Shown piece by piece: positions 46,594 to 56,885 of a stretch of DNA of 64,000 nucleotides. The notes under the pieces were generated by a model. That model was not told the origin of the DNA. It searched no databases and saw nothing but the letters and a program-made list of their open reading frames with translations. The stretch is from contig JALMGJ010000025.1 in assembly GCA_023362775.1 (NCBI GenBank), forward strand, positions 10,479,001 through 10,543,000, in the 5' to 3' direction. The stretch's first letter is position 1; each line of letters opens with the position of its first letter. The DNA is from Charina bottae. Lineage: Eukaryota; Chordata; Lepidosauria; Squamata; Charinaidae. A program made the position numbers and the translations under genes.

Positions 46594-46983
46594 ATGAGAT
46601 ACAGAATTTCTCTGGTCTACCAGGGCAATCACTTAAAAGTGGGATTAAATATAGGTGGCAAATTTCATCATAAAATCAATAGTACCCATAGTTTCAACTA
46701 TTCCTCAACAGAAGGGAGAAAACCTCTCTGGAAAGTGGATACATTGGTATCTCCAGTTTCTAGGCTGGTGGATGAGAGAATGTTGTTCCTGCAGACCTCT
46801 CCTTCTCAAAAGCTTGGTCTAATAAATTAGACAGGAAAGCTCTAAAGTTCTTCATCTCCCCAGCTAAAATCCATTATGATCTTCCTCTCCCCTGCAATAA
46901 CACTAATTCCAAAGGAGAAAAGAAGAACAAATAACCTGTGCATACATATGTATACAAATATAGATTTGTATAGTTGAAGGCTA
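46594..46983. other. No recognised feature
   Basis: Unassigned sequence between the solo LTR and a lone foldback arm. Confidence 0.5.
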
Positions 46984-47047
46984 TATAACGTTAGGAACCA
47001 AAACTGCCAGAACACGGCCACACAGCCCGGAAAACCCACAACAACCA
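46984..47047. repeat. Lone foldback arm
   Basis: 'ACGTTAGGAACCAAAACTGC' through 'GGCCACACAGCCCGGAAAAC' matches the right arm of the foldback at 45814-45879 in the same orientation. Confidence 0.8.
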
Positions 47048-47744
47048 AATATAGATTTGCATGTATTCCTCTATTTATAAATTGTCAATATTCTGTTCCC
47101 TTGCTCTCATTTTTTTAATTTGTTGAAAATCAGCCTGCAGTTTTTTCCCATTGAATTTTAGCTGGCAGCCCTTTCCCACCCCACCCAAACATCTTTCCCA
47201 CTTTGCTTTGTAGCCACTATTCTCTCCCTGTCAGCCAATTTGGGGGGGGGGGAGGTACTTTTAAGCACAGGTTTAGCATTTTTGAAATACTGCTCTTCCA
47301 AGATAGGGCTGTTCTGGGATAGTGGTTCTGGAATATTGCTATTCTGAAACAATGCTAGCCCCATGTCCAAAAGGGGCCCAATGTCAGCTGATATCATTTC
47401 CCTTTGAATGAACTCACACAAAATACTTCTGCAAAACTGTAAGTTTGAAAGATGGCTGACATTGCCACTCTAGCCATCTGTCCACACTCGCTTCGTCCCC
47501 GGCCCCAAACCCTTGTCAAGGAGAAGGATGGATGGATGCTTTTCTCACTGGCTAGTGATGTTTGGTGAGACAGCAAAAGACCTGCCTGGACATATTCCTC
47601 CCTAGCCCAAGGTTGACCTGAAACTTCAATATAAACCATGAATACAAGGTTTTATTAAACCCATAATAGCCTACAGATCTGAATAAGAAATTTATTCCTT
47701 ATATGACTTGCAAAACTGAGATTAGAGATTAGATTGGCCCCTGA
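47048..47744. other. No recognised feature
   Basis: Contains a G run near 47243 and a small tandem 'GAGATTAGATTG' near 47717-47756. Otherwise unassigned. Confidence 0.45.
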
Positions 47745-48013
47745 GATTAGATTGACCCTGGCCCTGTTGGCCTTTTGTAAGGCCTTGAAAATTTTGCTTT
47801 GTGCCCAAGCCCGGGGCCCTGGGCATAAGATAGAGCCTGTCTCCTGGTTGTATGGATGATTGGTTAGGTTATGCCCGGCTGCTGTGTGTTTCATTTTTAT
47901 TGGCTTGCTTATTTTATGTAATGAAAATCAGCCTATTTTATGTATTTTATTTGTTTTATTGTAAGCTGCCTAGAGTCATGTAAAAGTGAGATGGGCGGCT
48001 ATATAAATTGAAT

Positions 48014-48014
<1 letters not shown>
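47745..48014 (+). mobile_element. L3-like LINE 3' end
   Basis: The end of the RT frame is degraded ('LLAFCKALKILLC'). The 3' UTR and terminus 'GTAAGCTGCCTAGAGTCATG'...'GAGATGGGCGGCTATATAAA' follow, then GAAT units that pass into a GAAA array. Confidence 0.78.
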
Positions 48015-48094
<80 letters not shown>

Positions 48095-48097
48095 AAA
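48015..48097. repeat. (GAAA)n microsatellite at a LINE tail
   Basis: About 20 perfect GAAA units begin where the LINE's GAAT tail ends. Confidence 0.95.
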
Positions 48098-48181
48098 CAT
48101 TTTATTTTTTCATTTGATGCACAACTGAAAATTATGAAAACTATCCTCTCACTTTAAAGCAGGGGAAGGGGTGGTAATAAT

Positions 48182-48216
48182 TGTGTGTGTGTGTGTGAGT
48201 GAGAGAGAGAGAGAGA
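48182..48216. repeat. (TG)n-(GA)n microsatellite
   Basis: Short TG tract followed by GA units, then AT-rich dinucleotides. Confidence 0.85.
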
Positions 48217-49299
48217 ATATATATATGAGATATATATAAGAGAGATATATGATTTATATTTATACAATATACATATTTGTATTTATTCTGAAGCCCAATA
48301 CCTTTGGGCGCCAAATGCTACATCATCAAATCCCCAGTCTTTTTTCTGTCAACAGATGGGGGAGAGGGAGCTACATGACTTCCATCAAATTAGTAGGTAA
48401 TTCTTGTTTATTTCAAAATAACTTACTTTATTGTACTAAACATTAAATTGCAAATGCTTCCATCTAGCCTCTTCCAGATGGTTTTAGCTGAATATTCTAG
48501 CCATAGTAGTTGAATATCCCAATTATCCTAAATGCAAAACTGGCTGCATTCAGAATAATTTTGTTCAAACATACAAATCCTTTGCCTCTGTAGTAAAGGA
48601 TTTCCTAAAACATTAACTCACATTTTGCCATATTGCCCTTATTATAAGAGAGGCTTGGTTGCAGCTAATAACTCCCCATCTTGTCAGATTTCGAGGCCAC
48701 CCAGATCCATTTTATTTACAGTTGTTACTGTTTGATCAATATGATCTTTATCTCTATGAATGTTGCTATGTTTTGTTTTGCTATTTGTAAAATATGCCCT
48801 ACTTTGACCACATTGCTTTTATGATTATTTCTACTATAGATTTCATTTGTTGTCTCAGAATTTGTTTTAGAATTGGTCAATGACCATAATGAAGTTCACC
48901 ACTACTTCTACAGATCCTGTGTGCAGTGAAACCTGTGATAAATGGAAACTCAATACTGAAGGATTACATGAATAGATTTTTATTATTACTATTATTTTGT
49001 GCAGTTCTAACAAAGCTATCCCTATCCAATTATGATTTAGATATAATTAGCTTATTCACTTTGGAACAGCATTTGACAACACACTGAATCTATTTTATGT
49101 GTTCCATCTGTTGTATGTGGGCAATGGAACCCTTGCCTATTTAAAAGTAATCAATTGATTAGCCAAATGAGATGGCAGACACCTACCTCTCCAAGTATTA
49201 TATAATCTTTCCATATACAGTATAAAAGAGGAAAACATAGTCTGAGCCTTACATACTTACGCCGTGCAATGTTCAAAGATTTTAAGATGTAGAATTGCC
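48217..49299. other. No recognised feature
   Basis: AT-rich and unassigned. Confidence 0.5.
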
Positions 49300-49755
49300 A
49301 GCAAGGTCAGTCAGATGAAACAAACCCAATGAACTTTTACAGAGGAAAGATAAACTCCTGCATTTGGGGATAAAAAATAAAAGACCTAAGGATGGAGGAG
49401 AACTGTCTTGGCAGAGGAGGAGGAGGAGGAGGAGGAGGAGGAGGAGGAGGAGGAGGAGGAGGAGGAGGAGGAGGAGGAGGAGGAGGAGGAGGAAGAAGAA
49501 TCTGGGTGTTCTAGTAGATTACAAGATAAACGAGTGGTGTAATGCAACTGCTAAAAAGGCAAATGATATTTGGGAATCTACTCAGAGAGCACAGAGTTCA
49601 GATAATTGGAAGTAAGCATCCTACTCTGCGCTGGTCAGGTCCACTTGTAAAACTGGGTCCAGTTCTAAAAGGGACATTGAAAAAGTGAAGTGAATCCAGA
49701 AGAGAGCTACCAAGATGTGAGGGGACTGGAAACCAAGTCCAATGAGCAATAGTTG
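49300..49755 (+). pseudogene. Old CR1 LINE 3' region with expanded GGA tract
   Basis: The plus-strand translation shows CR1 RT C-terminal blocks: 'KKNLGVLVDYKINEWCN' with 'ATAKKAND', then, after stops, 'KRDIEKVK' and 'IQKRATKM'. This is the classic CR1 layout, different from the L3-like copies. A (GGA)n tract of about 26 units sits inside the coding remnant, directly before the 'NLGVLVD' block. Many stops show it is long dead. Confidence 0.75.
49414..49492. repeat. (GGA)n microsatellite inside CR1 remnant
   Basis: About 26 units, near-perfect, ending GGAAGAAGAA. Confidence 0.95.
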
Positions 49756-50460
49756 CAGGAAATAGGCGTGTTTCACCTTCACCTGTGTTGTTACAATGTA
49801 AGGACTGTAACAGCCACTATGTACGACAGACTGGCAGAAGACTAGTAGAACGCATCCACAAACACCAACTAGCACCCAGAAGACAAGATGAAAACCCCTT
49901 AATCTCACAACACATGGACAGACTTAACCATACTTTCAACTGGGAAACTGTGAGCATCTTAAACCAAGCCAAATCCAAAAATGCTAGAGAATTCCTGGAA
50001 GCTTGGCACTCAGACAAAGCAGCCATCAACAGACACATAGAGGTAAACAACATTTACATACCATTCATAAGAGACAATAGAAAAGCCAGAAGACCAGAAC
50101 ACCTCCTTGCCAGCAATCAACAACGAGATAGGCAAAGATTAACACCAAGATTAGCAGCAGAGGAGCAATCAAACAACACAATAGACCCTAATGAAGGAAC
50201 TATTAACTCAGTCAATCAACCAAGCAGCAAACAACAACCCAATCAAGGTACTACCAAGGAGAGTACAACACCCCCACCAACACAGGCAGGACAAGCCAGG
50301 GTATATAAACATCCTATGCCTATAGTTTATGGCAATGTTAGAGATGTGTTGGTTGGGGTTATGAATGTATGTGCATTTTTTATGCATAGAATACCATGTT
50401 GTTGAATGATACAATGAAGAGTATGTATGAATGTATCAAAGACCCAGGTATGAATGTACC
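49756..50460 (+). pseudogene. Penelope-like element: GIY-YIG endonuclease C-terminal fragment
   Basis: The 206-codon frame 49785-50405 begins with 'LLQCKDCNSHYVRQTGRRL'. This is the Cys-x2-Cys and 'Y-(I/V)-x-Q-T-G-R' signature of the endonuclease of Penelope-like retroelements. 'ERIHKHQ' and a conserved 'SQHMDRLNHTFNWE' block follow. The residue before QTGR, usually Gly, is Arg here. A polar C-terminal tail ends at a stop at 50403-50405. The RT domain is absent upstream, where a CR1 fragment adjoins. It would have cut DNA during insertion. The final 130 bp recur in inverted orientation at 51484-51604. Confidence 0.78.
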
Positions 50461-51483
50461 AAAGACCCAGTAGAATTTATACTATAGTCTATGCTATATC
50501 TATGATGTCTTATCCTATTCTAATTTTCCTCTGCCCTTCTGTGCCAATCTGGACCCCCAAAGTAAATTTTGTGCCCCGGAGATAGAAGGGCAGTTGGTGC
50601 TTGGGTCAGCTGTCAGTGAATATGTTGGGGATTCTGCTGCTGCTATCATACTGGGCCTGGCTCTGTGTCCTCAGGTTGTCTTCTTGAAGCCGCCACAATC
50701 CTGAGCTTTTTGAGGTTGGGGTGGCTAGCAACTTGGGGGGGGGCACCTAAAAGCCAGCAATCTGAACACTATTCAAAGTGCCAGCAGCTGGGCCATTCTG
50801 TAGATTGAGTGCCCTGAGCTATTTAGAGTTGCCATTTTGTGAAGGCTCTGCCAACATCTTCTCTAGTACTCTGCTGTTGCTGACATTATTCACTGATGAT
50901 GCCACTGAGTTAAAACCACCACTGCTGTGCCACCATCACTTCTCAGCTCTTTCAGTCTTGCTTTTCTTGTCTTTTTTCCTGATGCTGCCATGAATAGCTG
51001 GTTGCAACATCCCTGCCTGGCTTCTGGTGCTCTTTGGCTGGTTCATTTTTTCAGCCTTCAGCCTTCTATGTTCTTTGTTCTCTCTTCTTCTCCAATGCTG
51101 CCATGTGGCCTCCTGCAGCCAAGTCCTTTTCAAAGGGCCAGCTGATCTGGTCCTGAAGGATGGGGTCCTTGAAAGTACACAAAGGTAGGAGGGGCACAAG
51201 TGTCAGGGAGATAACTGGTGAAGAAGTAGGGGGCTCCCTCCAGGGGGATAAATGCATGCGCAGTACTGAATCGCTTTGCTTTCCTCCCAAGAGGCTAAAG
51301 AAGGCCCCACCCTGATTTCTTGGGCCCTTTCTCTGAGCATCACTAGTTCATTTAATTTAGATGGATTCTGTCTAGCAGAGTAGAACAATAAAACACTAGA
51401 GCCTTTACACCAAGACTCAGCGTGTTCCTTCACTCGAAGTCAGGACACAAGTGTTTCTACCACCATGCATCCTGTCTTCTGCA
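50461..51483. other. Unassigned spacer between inverted Penelope-like arms
   Basis: About 1 kb with no recognised coding or repeat sequence. A G run lies near 50737-50745. Confidence 0.45.
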
Positions 51484-51604
51484 ACCTAGGTCTTTGATAC
51501 ATTCATTGCAGCGTACAACATGGTATTCTATGCATAAAAAAATACACAGACATTCATAACCCCAACCAATACATTTCTAACATTGCCACAAGCATTCCTT
51601 ATAC
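51484..51604 (-). mobile_element. Inverted copy of the Penelope-like 3' region
   Basis: The minus strand 'GGTTGGGGTTATGAATG' and 'ATGCATAGAATACCATGTTG' match 50350-50405 closely and extend to the 'TGAATGTATCAAAGACC' block. It is interrupted at 51605 by a hAT MITE. Confidence 0.85.
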
Positions 51605-51875
51605 CAGGGCTTTCCAAAGTTTTCCCGCGGCGACACACCAACCGCCATTGGTGTGTCACCGCGGGAAAACCTGGAAGTGCCGCTGTTGCGGCAACGCGCA
51701 AAAACCCGGAAGCGCTGCTGCCGCTTTCAGGTTTTTGCATGCCGCTGTTGGTGTGTCGCCGCGGGAAAACCCAGAAGCGCTGATGATGATCAGCGCTTCC
51801 AGGTTGTGTGGCGACACACCAGACTGTTTGTGGCGACACACTTTTGTGTTGCGACACACAGTTTGGAAAGCTCTG
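51605..51875. mobile_element. hAT-type MITE with perfect 8-bp target duplication
   Basis: The termini 'CAGGGCTTTCCAAAG' and 'CTTTCCAAACTGTG'-type right end (inverted 'CAGAGCTTTCCAAAC') are flanked by CCTTATAC at 51597-51604 and 51876-51883. The interior has repeated 'CGCGGGAAAACC', 'GGAAGCGCTG' and 'GCGACACAC' words and several short stems. It belongs with the GC-rich element at 22214-22639. It is 271 bp and non-coding. Confidence 0.92.
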
Positions 51876-51883
51876 CCTTATAC

Positions 51884-52869
51884 ATTTTCCCATAAATATG
51901 TTAAACAATTAAGGGGGAATCACACATACTTTTCTTATTTCCTGCTCAGTGTTGAAACATTTGCTAAGCATTCTGTTTATGGTCATGCATGTTTTACTTC
52001 CATAATATACATCTCTATCTGCACTTCTATCTGTGCAGACTCAGACAGCAAAGACGTATTTTGCTTGCATCCCATTCCTCTTGTTCTTTATTAATGCCAA
52101 ATAAATTATTTCCTCAAAATTATCAGAAACTGAGACGTAGTGTGAAGGTGAACCCAGTGGAAGCAATGTCCCTAACGTGTGACTTGGCAGAACACTAGGA
52201 AGGCATTCTATCTGACCTATTTTGTGGTCAATACTCTGAACAAAAATCAAATCAGGGCATGGTTTTCAGCTGTATCCAGTAAGTTTTCTGTGATAATAGT
52301 TAGTGACAGCAGCTTTAGTAAGCAGGGTACGGGGATTAATTTTGTGGAGACGTGGAGTGCTGACTGCAGTTCTGGTGGCTTTTGCATGGCTTTGTACATG
52401 ACAAAAATCTGGCAAAAAAAAATCAGTAATCAGGTAATCAGCAGACTGCATGGAAGAATCCAGAGGAGCTGCAATCTTGGGTCATTGTAAGCACACATGT
52501 GTAGAAGTTTCAATAAGTCTGGAGCAGAACAATGGGAAATGTTATAACATTAAGTGTGACTTCTATTCACTGTAATATGTTCATACCCTTGATTTCATAG
52601 ATGGTTAGGTATTTTTCTCTGCTTCTTTTCTTACTTCTTTTCTTTTCTTTTTCCTTCTTTGGTTCCCATGAATGTAAACAGGCTATTAAGGTGAATCACT
52701 GCCAAGCTTGAAAATGTAGCTTACTATCAAAGCGTGGAGAAAGTGAGTACCCATCTGGCTTCGATTTCTATCATCTGTTCTGACAAGCAAGGATTGCTCT
52801 GTCCACCTATAAAAATATTCATTTTTCTTGTGTTTTATTGTTATATATAAAAGTAAACCTTGAGTCACA

Positions 52870-52871
<2 letters not shown>
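51884..52871. other. No recognised feature
   Basis: Unassigned sequence. Confidence 0.5.

Positions 52872-52930
<59 letters not shown>
52872..52930. repeat. (CT)n microsatellite
   Basis: About 29 perfect CT units. Confidence 0.95.
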
Positions 52931-52933
<3 letters not shown>

Positions 52934-52995
52934 GGAAACTTAAGCAGCTTCACAGAAGGAATGCATAAATGCATATACTATAAGCATCCACTTCC

Positions 52996-53177
52996 TTAAA
53001 ATATTTCTTATATTTCTATCTTGTATTTTCCTCCAAGGAGCTGAAGACCAGGTATGCTAATTTTATTTTGATTGGGCAACTTCGGGCCAATCATTTTCTC
53101 TCAACCAATCTGCTATATGACTGAGTAGAAACCAGCCCACAGCAACACTCTAACCATGACACCACACTGGCGCTCTA
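52996..53177 (-). mobile_element. Old tRNA-derived (MIR-like) SINE
   Basis: On the minus strand the head 'GGTGTCATGGTTAGAGTGTT' is tRNA-like, with the core 'GGCCCGAAGTTGCCCAATC' and the 3' end 'AGCTCCTTGGAGGAAAATAC'. This matches a SINE layout distinct from the Sauria family. It is diverged; no target duplication was found. Confidence 0.65.
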
Positions 53178-53958
53178 GCAAAGGATCCATGGATATAGTC
53201 TGAATGTGATTTAAAAATTGCCATCTTACTCTCTTTCTACTCGTTTATTTTACATAGGATGCCTCCAGAATTTAGCACTGGAACATTTGACATTCCTCTG
53301 TGAACACCTGACCCCAAATATAGGTGGACTCAACACACACAAGGTGCTTCTTCATTAATGGATTTTCCTCTTTTATTACTGGAGGAACAGCACAAAGAGG
53401 TGAGCTTTTATCTTTGAAATAAAGAGATAGAATTTCCATATGTGAACTGACACACCTCTGCCAGGAATTAATGTATGAATTGGGGCCATTACAAAAGGTG
53501 TTTTAGACAGTAACATGACAACCTACGGCTCATACATTACATTATGAAATACCTTTGAAATTTATTTCAAATCAGTTTGAAAATCCTCTCTTCAGTCCTG
53601 TCCTTTTCTTTTTTTCATTATCCTAAAAATGCTGCAAAAGTATGATAGGTTTGATTTTTTCAATGTTTTTTTTTCACTGCCATAGATCATAATTTCTTTC
53701 CTTCTTTTATTTTTATGAACCAGAATAAATTGTTTTAAGACCATAACAAGAATGAATGTTCCAGAACATTTAGGGGAGGGAGGAAGTTTCAGTAGTCTCA
53801 ATATTTTCCAACCAAATTCTCTAAAAACTCACCTAAAATATTTTTATTTGTAATAATTATGTGATTAAAACTATTAGTGTGCTTAGAAAGTAAATCCACA
53901 GGAGGTGCAGTTTCCCAGTTTTATGCCATGTATCTTATCATTTACACATAATTACACA
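53178..53958. other. No recognised feature
   Basis: Unassigned AT-rich sequence before an RTE 3' end. Confidence 0.5.
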
Positions 53959-56300
53959 GTTGTTGTTTATTCGTTCAGTCGCTTCCAACTCTTCGTGACT
54001 TCATGGACCAGCCCACGCCAGAGCTTCCTGTCGGCCGTCACCATCCCCAGCTCCCCCACGGCTCAGACCGTCACCTCCAGAATATCATCCATCCATCTTG
54101 CCCTTGGTCAGCCCCTATTCCTTTTGCCTTCTACTTTCCCTAGCATCAGCTTCTTCTCCAGGGTATCCTGTCTTCTCATTATGTGGCCAAAGTACTTCAG
54201 TTTTGCCTTTAATATCATTCCCTCAACTGAGCAGTGTGGCTTTGTTTCCTGGAGTATGGACTGGTTTGATCTTCTTGCAGTCCAAGGCACTCTCAGAATT
54301 TTCCTCCAACACCACAGTTGAAAAGCATCTATCTTCCTTCGCTCAGCCTTCCTTATGGTCCAGCTCTCGCAGCCATAGGTTACTATGGGGAATACCATTG
54401 CTTTAACTATGTAGAACTTTGTTGTCAGTGTGATGTCTCTGCTCTTAACTATTTTATCAAGATTTGTCATTGCTCTCCTCCCAGGAAGTAGACGTCTTCT
54501 GATTTCCTGGTTGCAGTCAGCCTCTGCAATAATCTTTGCACCTAGAAATACAAAGTCTGCCACTGCCTCCACTTTTTCTCCCTCTATTTGCCAGTTATCA
54601 ATCAAGCTGGTTGCCATAATCTTGGGTTTTTTTAGGTTTAACTGCAACCCAGCTTTTGCACTTTCTTCTTTCATCTTTGTCATAAGGCTTCTCAGCTCCT
54701 CCTCGCTTTCAGCCATCAAAGTGGTATCATCTGCATATCTGAGATTGTTAATGTTTCTTCCAGCAATTTTAACTCCAGCCTTGGATTCCTCAAGCCCAGC
54801 ATGTCGCATGATGTGTTCTGCGTACAGGTTGAATAGGTAGGGTGAGAGTATACAACCCTGCTGCACTCCTTTCCCAATCTTAAACCAGTCTGTTGTTCCG
54901 TGGTCTGTTCTTACCGTTGCTACTTGGTCGTTATACAGATTCCTCAGGAGGCTGACAAGATGATTTGGTATCCCCATACCACCAAGAACTTGCCACAATT
55001 TGTTATGATCCACACAGTCAAAGGCTTTAGAATAGTCAATAAAACAGAAATAGATGTTTTTCTGAAACTCCCTGGCTTTTTCCATTATCCAGCGGATATT
55101 GGCAATTTGGTCTCTAGTTCCTCTCCCTTTTCTAAACCCAGCTTGCACATCTGGCAATTCTCGCTCCATGAATTCCTGGAGTCTACTTTGCAAGATCTTG
55201 AGCATTACCTTACTGGCATGTGAAATAAGTGCCACTGTTCGATAGTTTGAACATTCTTTAGTGCTTCCCTTTTTTGGTATGGGGATATAAGTTGATTTTT
55301 TCCAATCTGATGGCCATTCTTGTGTTTTACAAATTTGCTGGCATATGGCATGCATCACCTTGACAGCATCATCTTGCAAGATTTTAAACAGTTCAGCTGG
55401 GATACCGTCGTCTCCTGCTGCCTTGTTATTAGCAATGCTTCTTAAGGCCCATTCAACTTCACTCTTCAGGATGTCTGGCTCTAACTCACTGACCACACCG
55501 TCAAAGCTATCCCTGATATTATTATCCTTCCTGTACAGATCTTCCGTATATTCTTGCCACCTTTTCTTGATCTCTTCTGCTTCTGTTAGGTCCTTACCAT
55601 CTTTGTTTTTGATCATACCCATTTTTGCCTGGAATTTACCTCTGATGTTTCTAATTTTATGGAAGAGGTCTCTTGTCCTTCCTATTCTATTATCTTCTTC
55701 CACTTCTGCACATTGCTTGTTTAAAAGTAATTCCTTATCTCTTCTGGCTAACCTCTGGAATTTTGCATTTAATTGTGCATATCTCCCCCTATCACTATTG
55801 CCTTTTGCTTTCCTTCTTTCTTGGGCTACTTCCAGTGTCTCAGCAGACAGCCATCTTGCCTTCTTGGTTTTCTTTTTCTTTGGGACGTTTTTTGTTGCCG
55901 CCTCCTGAACAATGTTGCGAACTTCTGTCCATAGTTCTTCTGGGACCCTATCTACTAAATTTAGTCCCTTAAATATATTCTTCACCTCCACTGCATATTC
56001 CTTAGGAATATTAGTGAGCTCATATCTAACTGATCTGTGGGTCCCATCCCCTTGGTTGCCTCTGAAATTCTTTGTCTGTTCAAACACTTGTTTGTGGGTT
56101 AAGTCAAGTGCGAGGGAGAGAAGGGCTCGTTGGTTGATAGCAGTGTATTTTGCATGAATTACAGGTGTGGCTTTGTTGATGTGGTTCTCCCTGAAAGTTT
56201 TTATTTTTCCTTTTACCAATGGCTGCACCTTCTCTCCAAACTCAGAAGAGATTGGGCATAGCATTTTTTCCCCCAACACCTCTGCCTCTTAGTGAAACTC
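53959..56300 (-). mobile_element. RTE/BovB-like LINE body with 3' end
   Basis: The minus strand carries the polyprotein RT part (54108-56279) and a 3' UTR ending 'GAGTTGGAAGCGACTGAACG' with an AATAAACAACAA tail at 53959-53975. It is a different lineage from the BovB copies at 12.1 and 19.6 kb: the ending and many residues differ. The 5' end of the same kind of element lies inverted on the plus strand from 56400. Confidence 0.92.
54108..56279 (-). CDS. RTE-clade reverse transcriptase ORF (endonuclease missing)
   Basis: An unbroken 723-codon minus-strand frame. The N-terminal 100 residues show no clear APE endonuclease. From about residue 100 ('RYELTNIPKEYAVEVKNIF') it follows the RTE inter-domain linker. 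RT motifs are 'WKKSTYIPIPKKGSTKECSN', 'DVQAGFRKGRGTRDQIANI', 'DYSKAFDCVDHNKLW', 'GVQQGCILSPYLFNLY' and catalytic 'LRYADDTTLMA' (YADD at 54726-54737, near residue 515). The C-terminal block 'CESWTIRKAERRKIDAFQLW' follows. The stop TGA at 54108-54110 sits where in-frame family sequence continues beyond it, consistent with CGA to TGA decay. The frame opens after a TAA just upstream and lacks a convincing ATG, so it is an ORF remnant rather than a host gene. RT activity is plausible, but autonomous mobility is not. Confidence 0.88.
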   Translation of the reverse strand: MLGEKMLCPISSEFGEKVQPLVKGKIKTFRENHINKATPVIHAKYTAINQRALLSLALDLTHKQVFEQTKNFRGNQGDGTHRSVRYELTNIPKEYAVEVKNIFKGLNLVDRVPEELWTEVRNIVQEAATKNVPKKKKTKKARWLSAETLEVAQERRKAKGNSDRGRYAQLNAKFQRLARRDKELLLNKQCAEVEEDNRIGRTRDLFHKIRNIRGKFQAKMGMIKNKDGKDLTEAEEIKKRWQEYTEDLYRKDNNIRDSFDGVVSELEPDILKSEVEWALRSIANNKAAGDDGIPAELFKILQDDAVKVMHAICQQICKTQEWPSDWKKSTYIPIPKKGSTKECSNYRTVALISHASKVMLKILQSRLQEFMERELPDVQAGFRKGRGTRDQIANIRWIMEKAREFQKNIYFCFIDYSKAFDCVDHNKLWQVLGGMGIPNHLVSLLRNLYNDQVATVRTDHGTTDWFKIGKGVQQGCILSPYLFNLYAEHIMRHAGLEESKAGVKIAGRNINNLRYADDTTLMAESEEELRSLMTKMKEESAKAGLQLNLKKPKIMATSLIDNWQIEGEKVEAVADFVFLGAKIIAEADCNQEIRRRLLPGRRAMTNLDKIVKSRDITLTTKFYIVKAMVFPIVTYGCESWTIRKAERRKIDAFQLWCWRKILRVPWTARRSNQSILQETKPHCSVEGMILKAKLKYFGHIMRRQDTLEKKLMLGKVEGKRNRG

Positions 56301-56399
56301 ACCATTGATGTTTGTTGAGGAATCTAGAGTATGCAGTTATTCCTGCCCTTGGAAGATACTGTAGACACCCAATTAAGTAATGTACTGTGAAATTACTTA

Positions 56400-56885
56400 C
56401 GTTACTCCAGCAAAGGAGATTGTTGCCTTGTCGTGGTGCTGGAGCTTGAGCACCTCAATGACACCATGAGCTAAACCGTGAAGGGACACCGAAGACGGGA
56501 AGGTCGTGGCAGAGAGGTCAGACTAAATACAATCCCTGGGGAAGGTAATGGCAACCCACCCCAGTATTCTTGGCGTGAAAACTAAATGGATCAGTACAAC
56601 CAGAGATATGTCAGTATACCATCGGAAGATGGGACTCCCAGGTCGGAAGATGGTCAAAATCCTACTGGGTAGGAACAGGATAAGTTCAACTAGCCTGAGA
56701 CGTGATGATGCAGCTAGCTCAAAGCCGAAAGGACGGCTAGCGGCCGACGGTGCTGGTGGTCAACGACGAATCCAATGTTCTAAAGATCAACACACCATAG
56801 GAACCTGGAATGTAAGATCTATGAGCCAGGGCAAATTGGACGTGGTTATTGATGAGATGGCAAGATTAAATATCTTAAAACAGAA
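56400..56885 (+). mobile_element. Inverted 5' end of the RTE LINE
   Basis: The plus strand begins 'GCAAAGGAGATTGTTGCCTT' and contains the RTE 5' region with 'GGAAGGTAATGGCAACCCAC'. It then enters coding sequence 'HTIGTWNVRSMSQGKLDVVI' and 'DEMARLN', the first strand of the APE endonuclease, where it stops at about 56880. It is head-to-head with the RT body at 53959-56300. The middle of the endonuclease is missing from both parts. Confidence 0.85.

Noticed and set aside
49364..49615. Arg-rich ORF with a long poly-Arg run
   Set aside because: It is the GGA tract read in one frame, inside a CR1 remnant.
54430..56157. Plus-strand ORFs of 81-187 codons
   Set aside because: They are antisense shadows of the minus-strand RTE reverse transcriptase.
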